Shown piece after piece: positions 1-11,075 of a stretch of 64,000 nucleotides of DNA. The stretch is from Vombatus ursinus. Taxonomy: Eukaryota > Chordata > Mammalia > Diprotodontia > Vombatidae. Under the pieces are notes generated by a model. That model made no database searches, was not told where the DNA came from, and saw only the letters and a list, made by a program, of their open reading frames with translations. How positions within the stretch are numbered: position 1 is the first letter of the stretch; each line of letters starts with the position of its first letter. The stretch lies in NCBI RefSeq assembly GCF_900497805.2, contig NW_020954617.1:2262751-2326750 (forward strand), read 5' to 3'. A program made the translations under genes and the position numbers.

Positions 1-410
1 TTGCCTTGCATATCAAATGTTTCGCATATTTATTTGTGAGACCACACTAACTGCTAGTAGGTCTGACTCTGGAACTATCTTAGACTATTGGTTGGTATTA
101 TATGCACTAGATTGGTGTATTGTCCTCAACATTTTTGTTTACATACTTAGTTTTTTAAGGAATTAAATGGAATTCAACAAATTTCTACTGAATCCTCTCA
201 CCAATGTTTTTAGTTTTTATTGTTTTAAATTTATTTTATTTTCAATTTATGGAACAAGAAAAAAGATGATTGCACATTAAACTGCAAGTCTATCATGTAC
301 AACTTGCTATTCCCTCCAAATAGACAATAAAGTTTACATGTAAATTTCTTTTTTTTCCCTTCCCCCCCTCCCCTCCTGCTTTAGAGATGGCTGCCATTAG
401 ACACAGATAG

Positions 411-441
<31 letters not shown>

Positions 442-1575
442 AAATTATTCTATAAATACTTCTATTTATCAATTCTCTCTCTTGATACAAATACTGTCTT
501 TCTTCATATATCCTTTATTTTTAATTTGTGTAATTATAATAGTAAATTTTAAAAAATAGGATGGTAATATAAAAAAAGTATAGGACAGCTCCCTGCCTCC
601 TCCAAAGAACATTCGGTATATTTGATCAGACATGCTATAGTTTCAGGAAATAATTAACTAACAACACATAATAGTATATGATTCAATGTCAAAATAAGTG
701 ATGAAGACAGTAAGTGCTATAGGAGTTCAGGAAAGAGAAAGAAGAATTTGAATTCTAGCTGGACTATCATAGAACTAAACCATAAAATGCTGTTCAATAA
801 AGAGGTTATTTTTCAGTTTACTTAGATTCAAGTTTGGATTCTTGTGGTACAACTGTGAATTTTAGAATAACTTTTTAAAGGGTTCAGTGTACCTGTTTTA
901 GCATGGACTACTACTAAATGGATTTTGATATAATAAAAACCAAATCATATCCATCAAAATAGCTATCTATAGTAATAAAAAGTCTCTTATGATATGGTCA
1001 TAAAGGTTATGATTAAAAGAATCATTATTTTGTGTTAACAAATCTCTTGGTAATTAGTTAAGTTCTTCCTCATATATTAGACTCAATATATTACCCAAAC
1101 CTTACTGACAACTTGGGATAGGTGGCTATCTGCACAAACAGTTCATTCATATTCATAAGATTTCCTGAAGTATTAAAAAGTGACAATATAATCTAATTTG
1201 TCTCCAGCATTCTCCACTAAGGTTCTTCTTTTGTGCCTTCTTGTGACATAGTGATGACCCAGTGTTTTCAAGGCTTTTAGTCAAACAAAAATTTTCTCAA
1301 CCCTTATCAAATTGTACAGAGTTTTAATGGAATGGTTGATAGACTGCAAATGTGTCAATGGACCATCCTAGTTCGTCACCAGAAAGTGGGTCTCTGGATA
1401 AAATTTGGCCATACCAACTTACAAAGTCTAGTAAGTAATGGAGGTGTTTGATCTTTATGGACAAAGGGTGTTAAGCATTATCTCTAAAACTGGAGTCACA
1501 AAGAAGTTCCACAGCATTTTTGAGTTTTCAAAGTTAACAAGACACCTTATATAAAGTTGGTGAAATGTTTCCAAA
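1..1575. other. AT-rich unassigned sequence
   Basis: I recognise no gene, exon or repeat family here apart from the short GT microsatellite listed separately. Open frames are short and low in complexity. Confidence 0.5.
411..440. repeat. (GT)n microsatellite
   Basis: About ten uninterrupted GT units are followed by GTAT units. The short reverse-strand frame across it (Thr-His repeats) is an artefact of the repeat. Confidence 0.9.
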
Positions 1576-1579
1576 ATTC

Positions 1580-1765
1580 AGAATTGGAAGCCATGGATAG
1601 TGAGTTCTAATCCTGTTCCTGCCAGTGATTCAGCCTGTGGCATGGAATGTGTCATTTTACTTCTCTGTCTTAGTTCTGTCATCTGTAAAGCAGAGATAAT
1701 ATTGTTCACTGGGACCCATTGTTCCAGCCTATCTCCTCCCATCGACTTTACAAAATAAAACTCTG
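1580..1765 (+). repeat. MIR-type SINE, degraded
   Basis: The piece runs in the usual MIR order: 'gttctaatcctg', a diverged 'gtcattttacttctctg' block, then 'tcatctgtaaa' followed by 'gataata'. It is strongly diverged, so it belongs to the old layer. Confidence 0.6.
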
Positions 1766-2050
1766 CGCATGAATTTGGATATGAGCCAGGGCAATTAGAC
1801 ACACTTATCTGCTTCAAAAGTATTTGAAGAAAAACCAGTGGAAACAATTTTGAAGCTGAACCATATGCATTTTAAATAAGGGCCAATATCCTTCTAAACA
1901 ATTCCTTTTTCCTTAACTCTGAAAATATAGTAGAAGCAAATTTACTCTGGTGTAAGTTTGAAGATTAAAAAAAAAATACAACCACATGGAACAAGCCAAC
2001 CTAACTGAAACAATGTTGGGTCTTGAGGGAAAGACAGGAGGCAGCCTGTG
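1766..2050. other. unassigned sequence
   Basis: Nothing recognised. It leads into the YBX3-like pseudogene and may hold the remains of its 5' UTR. Confidence 0.3.
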
Positions 2051-2054
2051 CCAA

Positions 2055-2575
2055 GTGAGTGAAACCACTACAACCTTGACAACCATGTCATCTCAGACCC
2101 TACTTGAGACAGTATAGGCCCCAGAGCCCAAAAACACAAGGAATTATAATACCCCCACACCTCCAGTCCTACTTTTAACCCAGCCCCCCATATCCGTTAT
2201 TGATGAGAGCAACTAGGGGATAATGGTTGTGCCAAACCTGCAACTACAAATACCAATAGCTGACCAACTATTGCTAATAGGTACATAAGCACAAGTGCAC
2301 CAGCAATAACAATCCTCCAGGCTCCACTGCCATTAACCCTGACGCCAACCCGGCTCTCATACCCACCATCTCTAGGGGAATGATCTTTGTGGAGAGGCAA
2401 CTTGTCAACTGCTTCTGAGGTTCAATAGTGTCCTGTTCCTTAGTTCTGAAAACTCAGAAAAGTGTTTTTTTTCCTTCCTACCAAGGTCCATGACATTGTG
2501 AAATAGTTCAACATCAGAAGTAGATATGGTTTTATCAATGGAAACTACATGTTAAAGGTATGTGCAGATAACCTC
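2055..2575 (+). pseudogene. YBX3-like Y-box protein processed pseudogene, copy 1
   Basis: Translating in shifting frames gives a start-like SETTTTL stretch near 2058 that resembles the Thr-rich N terminus of YBX3 (a DNA/RNA-binding cold-shock protein). A Pro/Ala/Ala-Thr-rich low-complexity part follows, then SENSEK near 2445, then the cold-shock start (TKV..IVK, stop, FNIRSRYGFINGN) at about 2480-2560. YBX3 has [22 protein letters not shown] there. No intron interrupts the segment, and stops and frame breaks are present, as in an old retrocopy. It ends inside the cold-shock domain. YBX1 is an alternative parent, but the N terminus looks more like YBX3. A related copy lies at 20.1-20.5 kb. Confidence 0.6.
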
Positions 2576-2735
2576 TCTATTCATTCCTGGTAGATAAATA
2601 TTTCCATTCTGTATCTATGAATCACTTAGTGAATTGCTTCCAAAAAAATAATGAGTATGTTGGAGGGAGGTGAGGGATGGAAGCCAAGTCTCTATCATAC
2701 ATTGTTTGACTGTCCAATCTGTATTTTTTTAAACC

Positions 2736-3560
2736 TGACTGATTCAACAAAAATTTATTAAGTGTCTTTTTTTTTTTGCTAGACACTATTCATCAATGGA
2801 AATACAACCACAAAAACAAAATTGTTCCTCTTATCCAAGAGTATGTATTCTATATACCACATATGAAAACATATAAAGAAACATAGTGTTATATTATTTA
2901 AGAAGTCCATGGCACTAGCGATGGATAGGATTGGTAAAACTTTGATGGAGAAGGAAACTTATATGATTCAATAGAGGACAATTAGAGTTGGAGTGTCAGT
3001 TTTGTGGACTAGCTAGTAGCATATTTGGCTGAAATATATATTTTTTCCAGTGGGGAGTTTACTTCAATGAAGTAAATGTTGAAAGGTAAATGGGAGCCAG
3101 ATTGAGTGACAGGCTAAGATAGGTCCTAGAGGCAATACGCCACTGAAATGTTTTGAGTAGAGGAATGACATGGCTAGAACTATGATTTAGAAAGTTCATT
3201 TTGGTAATTATATAGAGGGTATATTAAAGAACAAACATTAATTAGGAAGCAATCACAGTACTCCAGATTAGGTAGGGTAAGAGTCTGAACTAGGATGTGT
3301 GTAGATATGGGACAAATAGTATACATAGAATTGACAGGAATTGCTATCTGTTTGAAAGGAGAGGCAGTGAATAAGATTTGAAGATGGAATAATGGACCTG
3401 TGTAACCAGAATTTTATAAGAGGGACAGGTTTAGAGAAAGAGGTAATGAGTTCCATTTTTATTTATATATTGAGTTTCATAACTTGATGTAGCATGTGTA
3501 TGGAGAGGTAAAATTAGAGATGTGGGATTGGAATTCAGAAAAGAGCTTAAGGCTGGAGCA
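2736..3560 (-). mobile_element. L2 LINE fragment, 3' end
   Basis: The reverse complement matches the L2 3' end: the left edge 'attcaacaaaaatttattaa' is the antisense of the terminal 'ttaataaatgtttgttgaat'. Further right come the antisense of 'gtcatgtcactcc...' (3160-3180) and the 'gtactccagattaggtag' region (3258-3278), both typical of L2 ORF2. The copy is heavily mutated. Confidence 0.65.
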
Positions 3561-3655
3561 ATATGTATGTGATATACATATGTGTTGTGTGCATGTGTAT
3601 GAATATGTATATATGTGGGTATGTGTGTATATGTATATAAACAGTTTCAAGCCCC
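3561..3655. repeat. imperfect (TATG/TG)n microsatellite
   Basis: Alternating purine-pyrimidine sequence dominated by TATG, TGTG and TATA units. Open frames on both strands here are low-complexity artefacts. Confidence 0.75.
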
Positions 3656-4485
3656 TTTGCAAAATACTTTTCTCACTGGTGAAAATCAATTACTTAATGT
3701 TCCCTGACTGTCCAAGGGGAAGGAATTGGTGAGAATATAGGAAAGGAGATCTGTGTTCTGGCTTTCAGATTTAAGAGAAGAGATATGTGGTTAAAGATTC
3801 TCTTCAGGGAGAGAGACCCTGAAAAGAAAATGGTATGTAGTTAAGTCTGTATGTCAATTATATTCCTGTCATCAATTTACTACAGTAGAGACTTAGGGGA
3901 AATTTATCTTGGATTAAATCTGGGACTCCTGTGATTGAACTAAGATTGCTGGATCCTAGTATGAGTGTGCATTCATTCTTTTTGACGTATGCTCTTTCCT
4001 ATATATTTAAATTATCTGATTTCCATTTCTTTCTTGCTTGGATAAAGGGGTAAATTTGCTGCTTACTATGGCATTTGGTGGGAAGGGAGTCAAGCCTTGG
4101 ATATATAGCTTAAGGCATGCTTTCCTTATATAGAGGCAGTGAGAAGAAGCACAGCTTGAATTTAAAAATTATTTTGCCAAGACTAACAATATTTTGAAGA
4201 GTGTGTAGCATGTTCCCTCCTTGAGGAAAGCAAAATGACCAATCTCATAGCTCTAATCCACTGCTTTCCCTTTTGGCATGAATCCAAGTCTCCTTTGAAG
4301 AGGGATGAATAGAGGAGACTCTAAAATCATGCATTTCTTTCCTGTGAGCCACAAGTAGATTTGAGGGCATATATAACCTATATGGGCAAAACACTCACAT
4401 ATACATATAGGAATGTATAATATATGTGTTTGTATAGCTATATAAAACATATGTTATGTCTATGTGTACATACATGCATGTATAT
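3656..4485. other. unassigned sequence
   Basis: No recognised repeat or gene. A weak TATA/TATG-rich stretch lies at 4370-4480. Confidence 0.4.
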
Positions 4486-4496
4486 GGAGAGAGAGA

Positions 4497-4545
4497 ATAT
4501 GAATGAATGAATGAACCAATCTATCAATGAATCAATGAATGACAG
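4497..4545. repeat. (GAAT)n-type microsatellite
   Basis: GAAT units (gaatgaatgaatgaa) followed by diverged caatgaat units. Confidence 0.75.
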
Positions 4546-4559
4546 GTTCAAGTCAAGGT

Positions 4560-5720
4560 TTCTTGAAGAATCCAGAAGACCTCACCATGTTTGTAGGCAA
4601 TGAAGGAGTCAGTAGGTAAGGAGAGATCTGGGATGATAAAGAAAGGGAGTAAGTACTGAAGAAAGTTCTCAGAAGTAAAAAAAAAAAAATAGAGGAGTCA
4701 TCTTTGGCTAGAAAAAAGGACTTAATTTTCCCCAGGGTCTAGAACAAGAAGAGAAGATGGATAAAGATTTAGGTGAGCTGCAAAGTATGAAGGAGGGGAG
4801 CTGAGGAATCTCACAATGAATAGCATCAGTCTTCTGGGAAATGTACAAAGTGAATAAGTGATCTGTTATACAAGAGTAGGGTAGTGGAGGCCTTGAGGAC
4901 TTAAGCAGATAGGGAAAACTTTGGATAGGATAGAGATGTAATCAAAGAAGAATAAAACATTATTATTAAAATCGTAAGTGTTCATTTTAAGTTATATATC
5001 ATGAATTTATAACAAAATCAGACTGATTACATCACTTCCTCCATCAATCTCAACTACTTGGGAGTAGATGCAAAGAAGATAAAGAGTAGGGATAACCATA
5101 AGCAGTGGGATGCAGGATGTAAGTGGTATTGTCACAAAGATGAAATGGATTGAAGGGTAGAAAATGGTACATAATTGAAGTGGTCAATTCTAAGGCATGA
5201 AAGGAGAGAAATGAAAGTAAAGCAGCAATTCTGAAAGAATGGAAAGGTAATTATGGATTTGAGGTCCTAAGTATGTATTATAGCATAGGAGTTAGGAATA
5301 GGTAGATAAGATTGGAATAGATAGATTAGATAGATGGAAGGATGATTAGAAATGGAATTTTGGGGTTCAAAATGATGGGTATGGAATAGATTTGGGTGAT
5401 AGTTGTTCAACTGGGAGATGAATCAATTGATCATCCTTTGAGTAGCTGAGACAGAATATAAGTAGAGGTCATGGCTATTGAGAAGGATGATAAAAGGGGA
5501 AGTCAGGATCTTCAAAGGGATATCAGTGTCCATGCTTATGTGACCAAGGATGAGGGCAACAGATGGGGAGGGAAGGAAGACAGCGAGCCAGGTCCTTTCT
5601 CTTTAAGAAAAGGAATGACACCTGACAGGTGGTAAAAATCTACAGTGATAATCTGTTTAGGATGATAAAGATGAATGGATAAAAGCAAGCAAGAGAGTCC
5701 CTACCCTCAAAGAACTTCAA
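4560..5720 (-). mobile_element. purine-rich degenerate LINE DNA, probably L2
   Basis: Long G/A-rich sequence with phrases such as 'agatctgggatgataaagaa' resembles the antisense of L2 ORF2 and upstream parts, but divergence prevents a firm match. It may continue the L2 copy at 2.7-3.6 kb. The 23-bp piece at 5092-5114 recurs at 8239-8261. Confidence 0.35.
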
Positions 5721-5729
5721 TTCTTTTTT

Positions 5730-5950
5730 TTTAAGTAAAGGAATGGGTTTTAATAAGGATAAATGTAAAAGTTCTACATGGCTTCAAAAAGAATCAATTG
5801 CACCAGTAAAGAATGTAGGGCTTTCACTAGATGATAATTCACAGGAAAAAGATCAGGGAGCCTTGGAGAACTGCACATTCAATGAAAGTAAAAGGTATGG
5901 CATGGTAGCCAAGCCTCAAATTCACCAATTCAAGGTGAGACTGTCAGGAT
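5730..5950 (+). mobile_element. L3/CR1-type LINE fragment (end of the RT ORF)
   Basis: The forward frame from 5743 reads GFNKDKCK, then LSLDDNSQEKDQGAL, then a diverged FNES..YGMVAKP. This follows the C-terminal part of CR1/L3 reverse transcriptases, which read FNPDKCK, LDSS.AEKDLGVLVD, then LNMSQQCD.AAKKA. The right part is shared with the duplicated block at 7996. Confidence 0.65.
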
Positions 5951-6121
5951 ATAAAAGTTCTTTTGTACAGTGAAGGAATTTAAATTCTAATAGGGTAAGA
6001 AAATACATAAAGAGGTGCTAGAAAGAGTGTAATTCTAAGATAAAGGGAATTGTATTAATTGGAGAGTAGGTGTTCAGAAATCCACAGTAGAAGAGAAAGG
6101 CATGGATGGATAGGGATTTTA
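5882..6121 (+). repeat. duplicated 240-bp block, probable source copy
   Basis: It matches 7996-8235 at a constant offset of 2114 with four mismatches (about 98% identity). The block starts inside the L3 fragment and runs into flanking DNA. The L3 context is complete only here, so this is probably the original. Confidence 0.95.
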
Positions 6122-6775
6122 AAGAGGTACAACTAAGCTAAATAAGAATAGCAGTGATGGGAGAAATAGTAAGGTGAGCAGAAAGTAGTAACTTCAGCAA
6201 ATTGTGATTCAGAACTATAAGAAAGGGGACCAGAAGTTATTTGTTGTTTGTTAGGCAGGAGGAAGTACCAGGTGATATGAATGACAAATAAGAATGTTAA
6301 TAGTACTGGTGATCCAGAATTTAGAGTTGGTGAATCAGGATGCTGCTAATGGTGACCAGTCAACACATGTATTGAAGGGAACCTTTAACAAGTAGCAAAA
6401 GTTTATCTCTTAATGGTAAGCAGCCTTAATCTTCCTATTCAAGAAATGAAATTTCTAAATATTAATTGTGGCAAATAGGAACTGACATAAAAGAGGCCAG
6501 GGAAAATTAGAGTTGCAAAAGAGGCTGATAGCAAAAAAGTTTGAGGCTTCTATTCCTAGACATCCAGAAACATAGGATAGCAGGGCTGTTAATCCTCATT
6601 TACACTGCAGCAGTAACAAACATTTTCATGGGCAAGACACTAGTTTCAGGTTATAGACTCATTTTTAAGGCAGTTAGTGGTCTCATCCCTCCCCCTTTCC
6701 ATGCATGGGTTTTTGAGTAACTTGTGAAGTTTACTCTACTATAAGCTCTCTACCATCTCATCATTCTCCTTTGCA
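6122..6775. other. unassigned, possibly degraded LINE
   Basis: Purine-rich to about 6440, possibly more antisense L2. Nothing recognisable after that. Confidence 0.3.
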
Positions 6776-6779
6776 CTTG

Positions 6780-7130
6780 AGGCCCCTCTGTTTAAAGGAC
6801 TGAATACAGAAATCCTCCCAGAACCTCCATTTAAGGAGGGTGACAAAGCTATTTATCTCTTCATTTCCCACCTGGCTGTACTACTTTAGACTTCTCCATC
6901 ATGCCCCAGGAACTTCTTCATCTTTCAAAATCACATTAGCCCTGGAGCACACACCTCATTAACACTCTCTGTCCCTGGGGCCCCTCTTATTGGTGGGTGA
7001 AACAGAGAGCTCCTCTCAGAACCTCCATTTAAGGAGGGCACCCAGACTAATACTCTCTTCATTTTTTACCTGGCTACATTCTTTTGGACATTATACCGAC
7101 ATGCTACCTTCCCCCTCCACCAACTCCCTC
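6780..7130 (+). repeat. two diverged tandem units, about 198-bp period
   Basis: 'gaacctccatttaaggaggg' occurs at 6821 and 7019, flanked on both sides by matching phrases: 'ggcccctct' before, and 'ctcttcatt' then 'acctggct' after. The units differ at many positions, so the duplication is old. It lies upstream of an L2 3' tail and may be part of that element. Confidence 0.75.
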
Positions 7131-7138
7131 TTTTCAGT

Positions 7139-7150
7139 TTTTGTGTGTGT

Positions 7151-7190
<40 letters not shown>
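7139..7190. repeat. (TG)n microsatellite
   Basis: About 25 TG units with one TA interruption. A Cys-Val repeat frame across it is not a gene. Confidence 0.95.
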
Positions 7191-7191
<1 letters not shown>

Positions 7192-7204
7192 ATTCCTTCA
7201 TTTT

Positions 7205-7310
7205 AGTATGAACTCTTTAGGGCCAGGGATTGTCATCCTTTTCCTTATTTGTGTCCTCAGTGCTTAACACAGCATCTGGTACACAGTAGGTTTTCATTGA
7301 CTGACTGGCC
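7205..7310 (+). mobile_element. L2 LINE 3' tail
   Basis: It reads like the L2 terminus: 'gggccagggattgtc', then 'gtgtcctcagtgcttaacac', 'ggtacacagtagg' and 'cattgactgactg'. Confidence 0.75.
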
Positions 7311-7685
7311 CTGACATTTGGGACAATGCTTTGTTCATATCAGATATATAGTAAGTACAGCATGATTGGACCAAACCCAATTAAGTAGAAAGTTTCTCAA
7401 GTTAGTTCTTCATTTAATTAGTCAGCAAACAGTTAAGTGACTACTACGCATACTATGCATAATGGGATACAAAGTTAAAGGACAGCTTTTGTCTCTGACC
7501 TCTCACAAAGACCCTCCATGGAGTTTTCCAATGTATTTTCATTCTGTTGAATTATGATCACTTCTAACTAGAAGTCTAACAGGTAGTATGCCCTGAATGC
7601 TGGATTCAGATCAGATTGATTTTGTTATAACATGACTGAAAAAAAATTATAAAGTTGGTGGTTTTGATTAAAGTTGAAAGCTATA
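7311..7685. other. unassigned sequence
   Basis: No feature recognised. Confidence 0.4.
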
Positions 7686-7689
7686 CTTC

Positions 7690-7872
7690 TTAAGAGCTCA
7701 GTGTAGTACAATGGAAAGACCATTGGTTCTGCAGTAAGAGAACCCACATTCAAATCCTCCCTCTAACATTTACTATGAGTATGACTATGGGCAGGACACT
7801 TACTGTATTTGGCTTAGTTTTATCTATAAAATAAGGTAATTGAATGAGATAATTTCTAAGCTCCTTTCTTAG
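7690..7872 (+). repeat. MIR-type SINE
   Basis: It contains 'gtacaatggaaagaccattgg', 'cattcaaatcctccctct', a diverged 'gactatgggcaggacactta' core and the marsupial MIR end 'agatctatgattgtatg'. Confidence 0.8.
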
Positions 7873-7995
7873 ATCTATGATTGTATGAAATACATATTCT
7901 CCAAATTACCAATCCTGAGATAAAAATTATTAAAGTTAAGTTGTCACACAGGAGACTTAACTCAGTTGTACAATGTACTATATTAGAGAAAAAAT

Positions 7996-8261
7996 ATGAA
8001 AGTAAAAGGTATGGCATGGTAGCCAAACCTCAAATTCACCAATTCAAGCTGAGACTGTCAGGATATAAAAGTTCTTTTGTACAGTGAAGGAATTTAAATT
8101 CTAATAGGGTAAGAAAATACATAAAGAGGTGCTAGAAAGAGTGTAATTCTAAGATAAAGGGAATTGTATTAATTGGAGAGTAGGTGTTCAGAGATCCACA
8201 GTGGAAGAGAAAGGCATGGATGGATAGGGATTTTATGTATAACCATAAGCAGTGGGATGCA
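7996..8261 (+). repeat. two-part duplicated block next to an L1 5' end
   Basis: 7996-8235 copies 5882-6121 (four mismatches). After three non-matching bases, 8239-8261 copies 5092-5114 exactly (23 bp). The two pieces are joined in an order different from the source, where the second lies about 770 bp upstream of the first. The L1 5' end follows about 24 bp downstream. Confidence 0.9.
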
Positions 8262-8263
8262 TA

Positions 8264-8290
8264 GATCCAGCTTTTAAAAAAGCTGGGATC
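8264..8290. repeat. short inverted repeat at the L1 5' junction
   Basis: Arms 'gatccagctttt' and 'aaaagctgggatc' pair apart from one extra G. The spacer is two bases, and the right arm runs into the start of the L1. Confidence 0.9.
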
Positions 8291-9985
8291 GAGTGTAGCC
8301 AAGATGGTAGAGTAAAAGCAATGATGTGCTTGTGCTCTCCCTCAAGCCCCTAAAAATACCTGTAAAAATGGCTCTAAACAAATTCTAGAGCAGCAGAACC
8401 CACAAAAATACAGAGCAAAAGAAATTTCAAACCCAAGACAACCTGGATGATTGATGGAAAAGTCTGTTGCACCAGGCTGGGAGAGGATCTCAGTTCTATG
8501 TGGGTCACACAGGCAAAGAACCTGGAGCAGAGCTTAGGGCACTGACTCAAGGGGAACTGTGATGATTTCCAGACTTCTTAACCTACAAATGCCAAAGAAA
8601 ACTTAGAAGGTCAGTAGGAAAAGTCTGTCAGACCTCAGTGAGAGAGGAGTATGGTCTGGCCCCAGTCCTGGTGCAGCCCTGGGGTGGTGGGTGTTTCCAG
8701 GAGCTCTTGGGCCACAGACAAAGAAGTAATCAAATGGTTGATCACAGGGGGATTAAAGGGATCTGTTTGCTGGGGCTGAGGCAGGATTCTCTTGCTTTGC
8801 CCATGCTTGGATCTGAGTTGCAGTCCTGGGTGGTGGTCCTAGGGTGAGGAGGAGCACTAGCAAAGTGGAGCTTGTGGCAGCGGTGGAGAAGGAATCCTCC
8901 TCACAGTTCCAAGGCAGAAAAGACTGCTTGTGGTCACTCATAGACCAGAGCCCAGGCCAGGGAAGGAGTAAACACTTTGCCCTTAATCATACCACCTTGG
9001 AAGAACTGGAAGTTTATGGGTCCCTAGAATTATTTCTGAAAACAGCTGCATAAAACCCCTGAAGTTTGGGACAGTACATCATTCACACTGGAAGCAGACC
9101 CCTACTTTAACATAGAGTTTAAAACTCAAGTAATTGGCTGGGAACATGAGCAAACAGCCCAAAAAAGAACTCAGACAAATAGAATCTTACTTTGGTGACA
9201 AATATCAAAACATACAACCAGAAGAAGACAACAAAGTCAAAGCTCCTATATCCAAAGCCTCCAAGAAAAATATGAATTGGTCCCAGGCCATAGAGGAGCT
9301 CAAAAAGGATTTTGAGGAGCAAGTAAGAGAAGCAGAGGAAAAACTGGGAAGAAAAATGAAAGTGATACAAGAAAATCATGTAAAACAAGTCAACAGCTTG
9401 CTAAAGGAGGCCCATATAAATACTGAAGAAAATGCCTTAAAAAATAGCCCAACCCAAATGGCAAAAGAGGTCCAAAAAGCCAATGAGGAGAAGAATGCCT
9501 TAAAAAGCAAAATTGGTCAAATGGAAAAGGAAATCCAAAAGCTCACTGAAGAAAATACTTCCTTAAAAATTAGAATGGAGCAAATGGAATCTAATGTCTT
9601 TATGAGAAATCAAGGCATTGTAAAACAAAGCCAAAAGAATGAAAAAATAGAAGAAAATGTGAACTATCTCACTGGAAAAAAAAAACTGATGTGGAAAAAA
9701 AATCCAGGAAAGATCATTTAGAATTATTGGACACCTGAAAGCCATGATCAAAAAAAGAACCTAGACATCATCTTTCAAGAAATTATCAAGGAAAACTGCC
9801 CTGATATTCTAGAACCAAAGGGTAAAATAGAAATTGAAAGAATCTACCTATCACCTGAAAGAGATTCCCAAGGAAAACTCCTAGGAATATTGTAGCCAAA
9901 TTCCAGAGTTCCCAGGTCAAGGAGAAAATATTGCAAGCAGCCGGAAAGAAACAAGTCTGTGTTAATGTAGGAACCCTGATCCCAG
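8285..9985 (+). mobile_element. L1 LINE, 5' UTR plus ORF1, 3'-truncated
   Basis: It starts with the marsupial L1 5' motif 'gccaagatgg' followed by 'aaattctagagcagcagaac'. An ~850-bp 5' UTR and ORF1 follow. It stops abruptly near 9985 at a T-rich tract, so the rest of ORF1, all of ORF2 and the 3' end are missing. The same 5' UTR occurs in reverse at 60.2-60.9 kb. Confidence 0.9.
9134..9721 (+). pseudogene. L1 ORF1p remnant (coiled-coil part)
   Basis: 195 codons remain open. The likely native start is the second Met (MSKQPKKELRQIES), because other L1 copies here also begin with MSK. Residues about 50-160 form a long charged coiled coil rich in EE, KK, QME and EEN repeats, the trimerisation region of L1 ORF1p, an RNA-binding chaperone of the L1 particle. 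From about 9700 the reading breaks frame, but the downstream DNA still encodes typical ORF1 phrases (PESHDQKKNLDIIFQEIIKE, then KGKIEIERI) up to about 9895. The RRM and C-terminal domains are incomplete, so the protein cannot be functional. Confidence 0.85.
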
Positions 9986-10110
9986 GGGTTTTTTTTTTGT
10001 TTTGTTTTGTTTTTTGTCTATATAGTTCATTATATAAAAACTATATAGTTTTTGACTATATAGTTCACATTCAAGATAGTTTTTGTCTACTCTATAGAAA
10101 CTACCTCTCT
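9985..10110 (-). repeat. T-rich tract and TATATAG palindromes
   Basis: A run of T, then TTTTG units, then three copies of 'ctatatagtt', one inside the palindrome 'aaaactatatagtttt'. The T-rich edge looks like the poly(A) end of something inserted on the reverse strand into the L1. Confidence 0.6.
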
Positions 10111-10985
10111 TGGTACCACCAGAAGGCAGTAAGCCACGGGGAGTGTCAGAGGATATGAGCATATGTTATGTTTTGAGCCCATTTCCAGGATCCCTACTTT
10201 GCCACTCTTGGGAAGATGCAGTACCATGTGAATTTTTCAGTCATAATACAGATAGTGATGCTAGACTGCATGTTGTTGCTATTGCTGCTACCATCCTCAC
10301 AATCAAGTTTATCATCCAAGAGCCCCTCAAGAAGCCTATTGATAAACCTAGTTTGTGCCCTTAGACCCCACGGTTCCAAAGGCATCAAATTTTAGGTTGC
10401 AAAACTTGGGGGATGGGGGTGGGAAGAGAATCATTTTTGAGCTGGCAATTTTCATTTTTGATGAATACATATCTATATTTTAAAAACTTTCCTAACAAGA
10501 CAAGTTGTAATAAAAAATGCCAGAGAACATTTAACTATGAATTAACTGTCCGGTGGGTCTAATTAAGATTCGTAATGTTCAAAGTTCTGTGCTATTTACT
10601 TACTGCTATTTAGGTTATAAAGGATGAAATTGAAGGGTTAGAAAATTGTGTATTGCTCCAAAAGTGCACATTTCTCTTTTATATGTGTGCTTGCATAATC
10701 TAAAACGCCTTCATATGTCCTACAAGTTAATTACCCATATTTAGGGCCATGGAGACAAATAAAAAGAATAATGGAGAAAAAAAGAGTGAGCCTCCTCTAG
10801 CCAAGCATAGCATAATATAAAAACCTTCAGGATGCACAGGACTTCCCACCTAGGGAGAAGATAGCACATTGTTTTGGAGAAAAAACAAAACAAAACATTG
10901 ACCTGAAGTATAAGGAGAGGTGGATAAAGAAGCAAACAAAAGGGCAACTGAGGACAGAGGGCAATATAAGTCCTATACTGCACAA
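10111..10985. other. unassigned, possible reverse-strand retrocopy
   Basis: This follows the T-rich tract. Both strands carry short frames (forward 10110-10364, reverse 10194-10388) with no family I recognise. The reverse frame has an acidic LLEGLLDDKLDCEDGSS stretch. No splice or promoter signals stand out. Confidence 0.3.
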
Positions 10986-10987
10986 TC

Positions 10988-11075
10988 ATAGGTTCAAAGT
11001 TGGAAAGGCTGTTGGAGAAAATTTTGCCCAACTCCATTTTACAGATAAGGATGTTGAGGCACAAAGTGCAGATTG
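10988..11075 (-). repeat. MIR-type SINE, first part (split)
   Basis: Antisense MIR: 'tcataggttcaaagttggaa', then 'ccattttacagataagga' and 'tgaggcacaaag'. The MIR match breaks near 11075 and resumes near 11262, as if DNA had been inserted between. Confidence 0.65.

Noticed and set aside
9134-9721. 195-codon open frame, longest in the window, as a host gene
   Set aside because: It is the coiled-coil part of L1 ORF1 within a recognisable L1, with frame breaks soon after.
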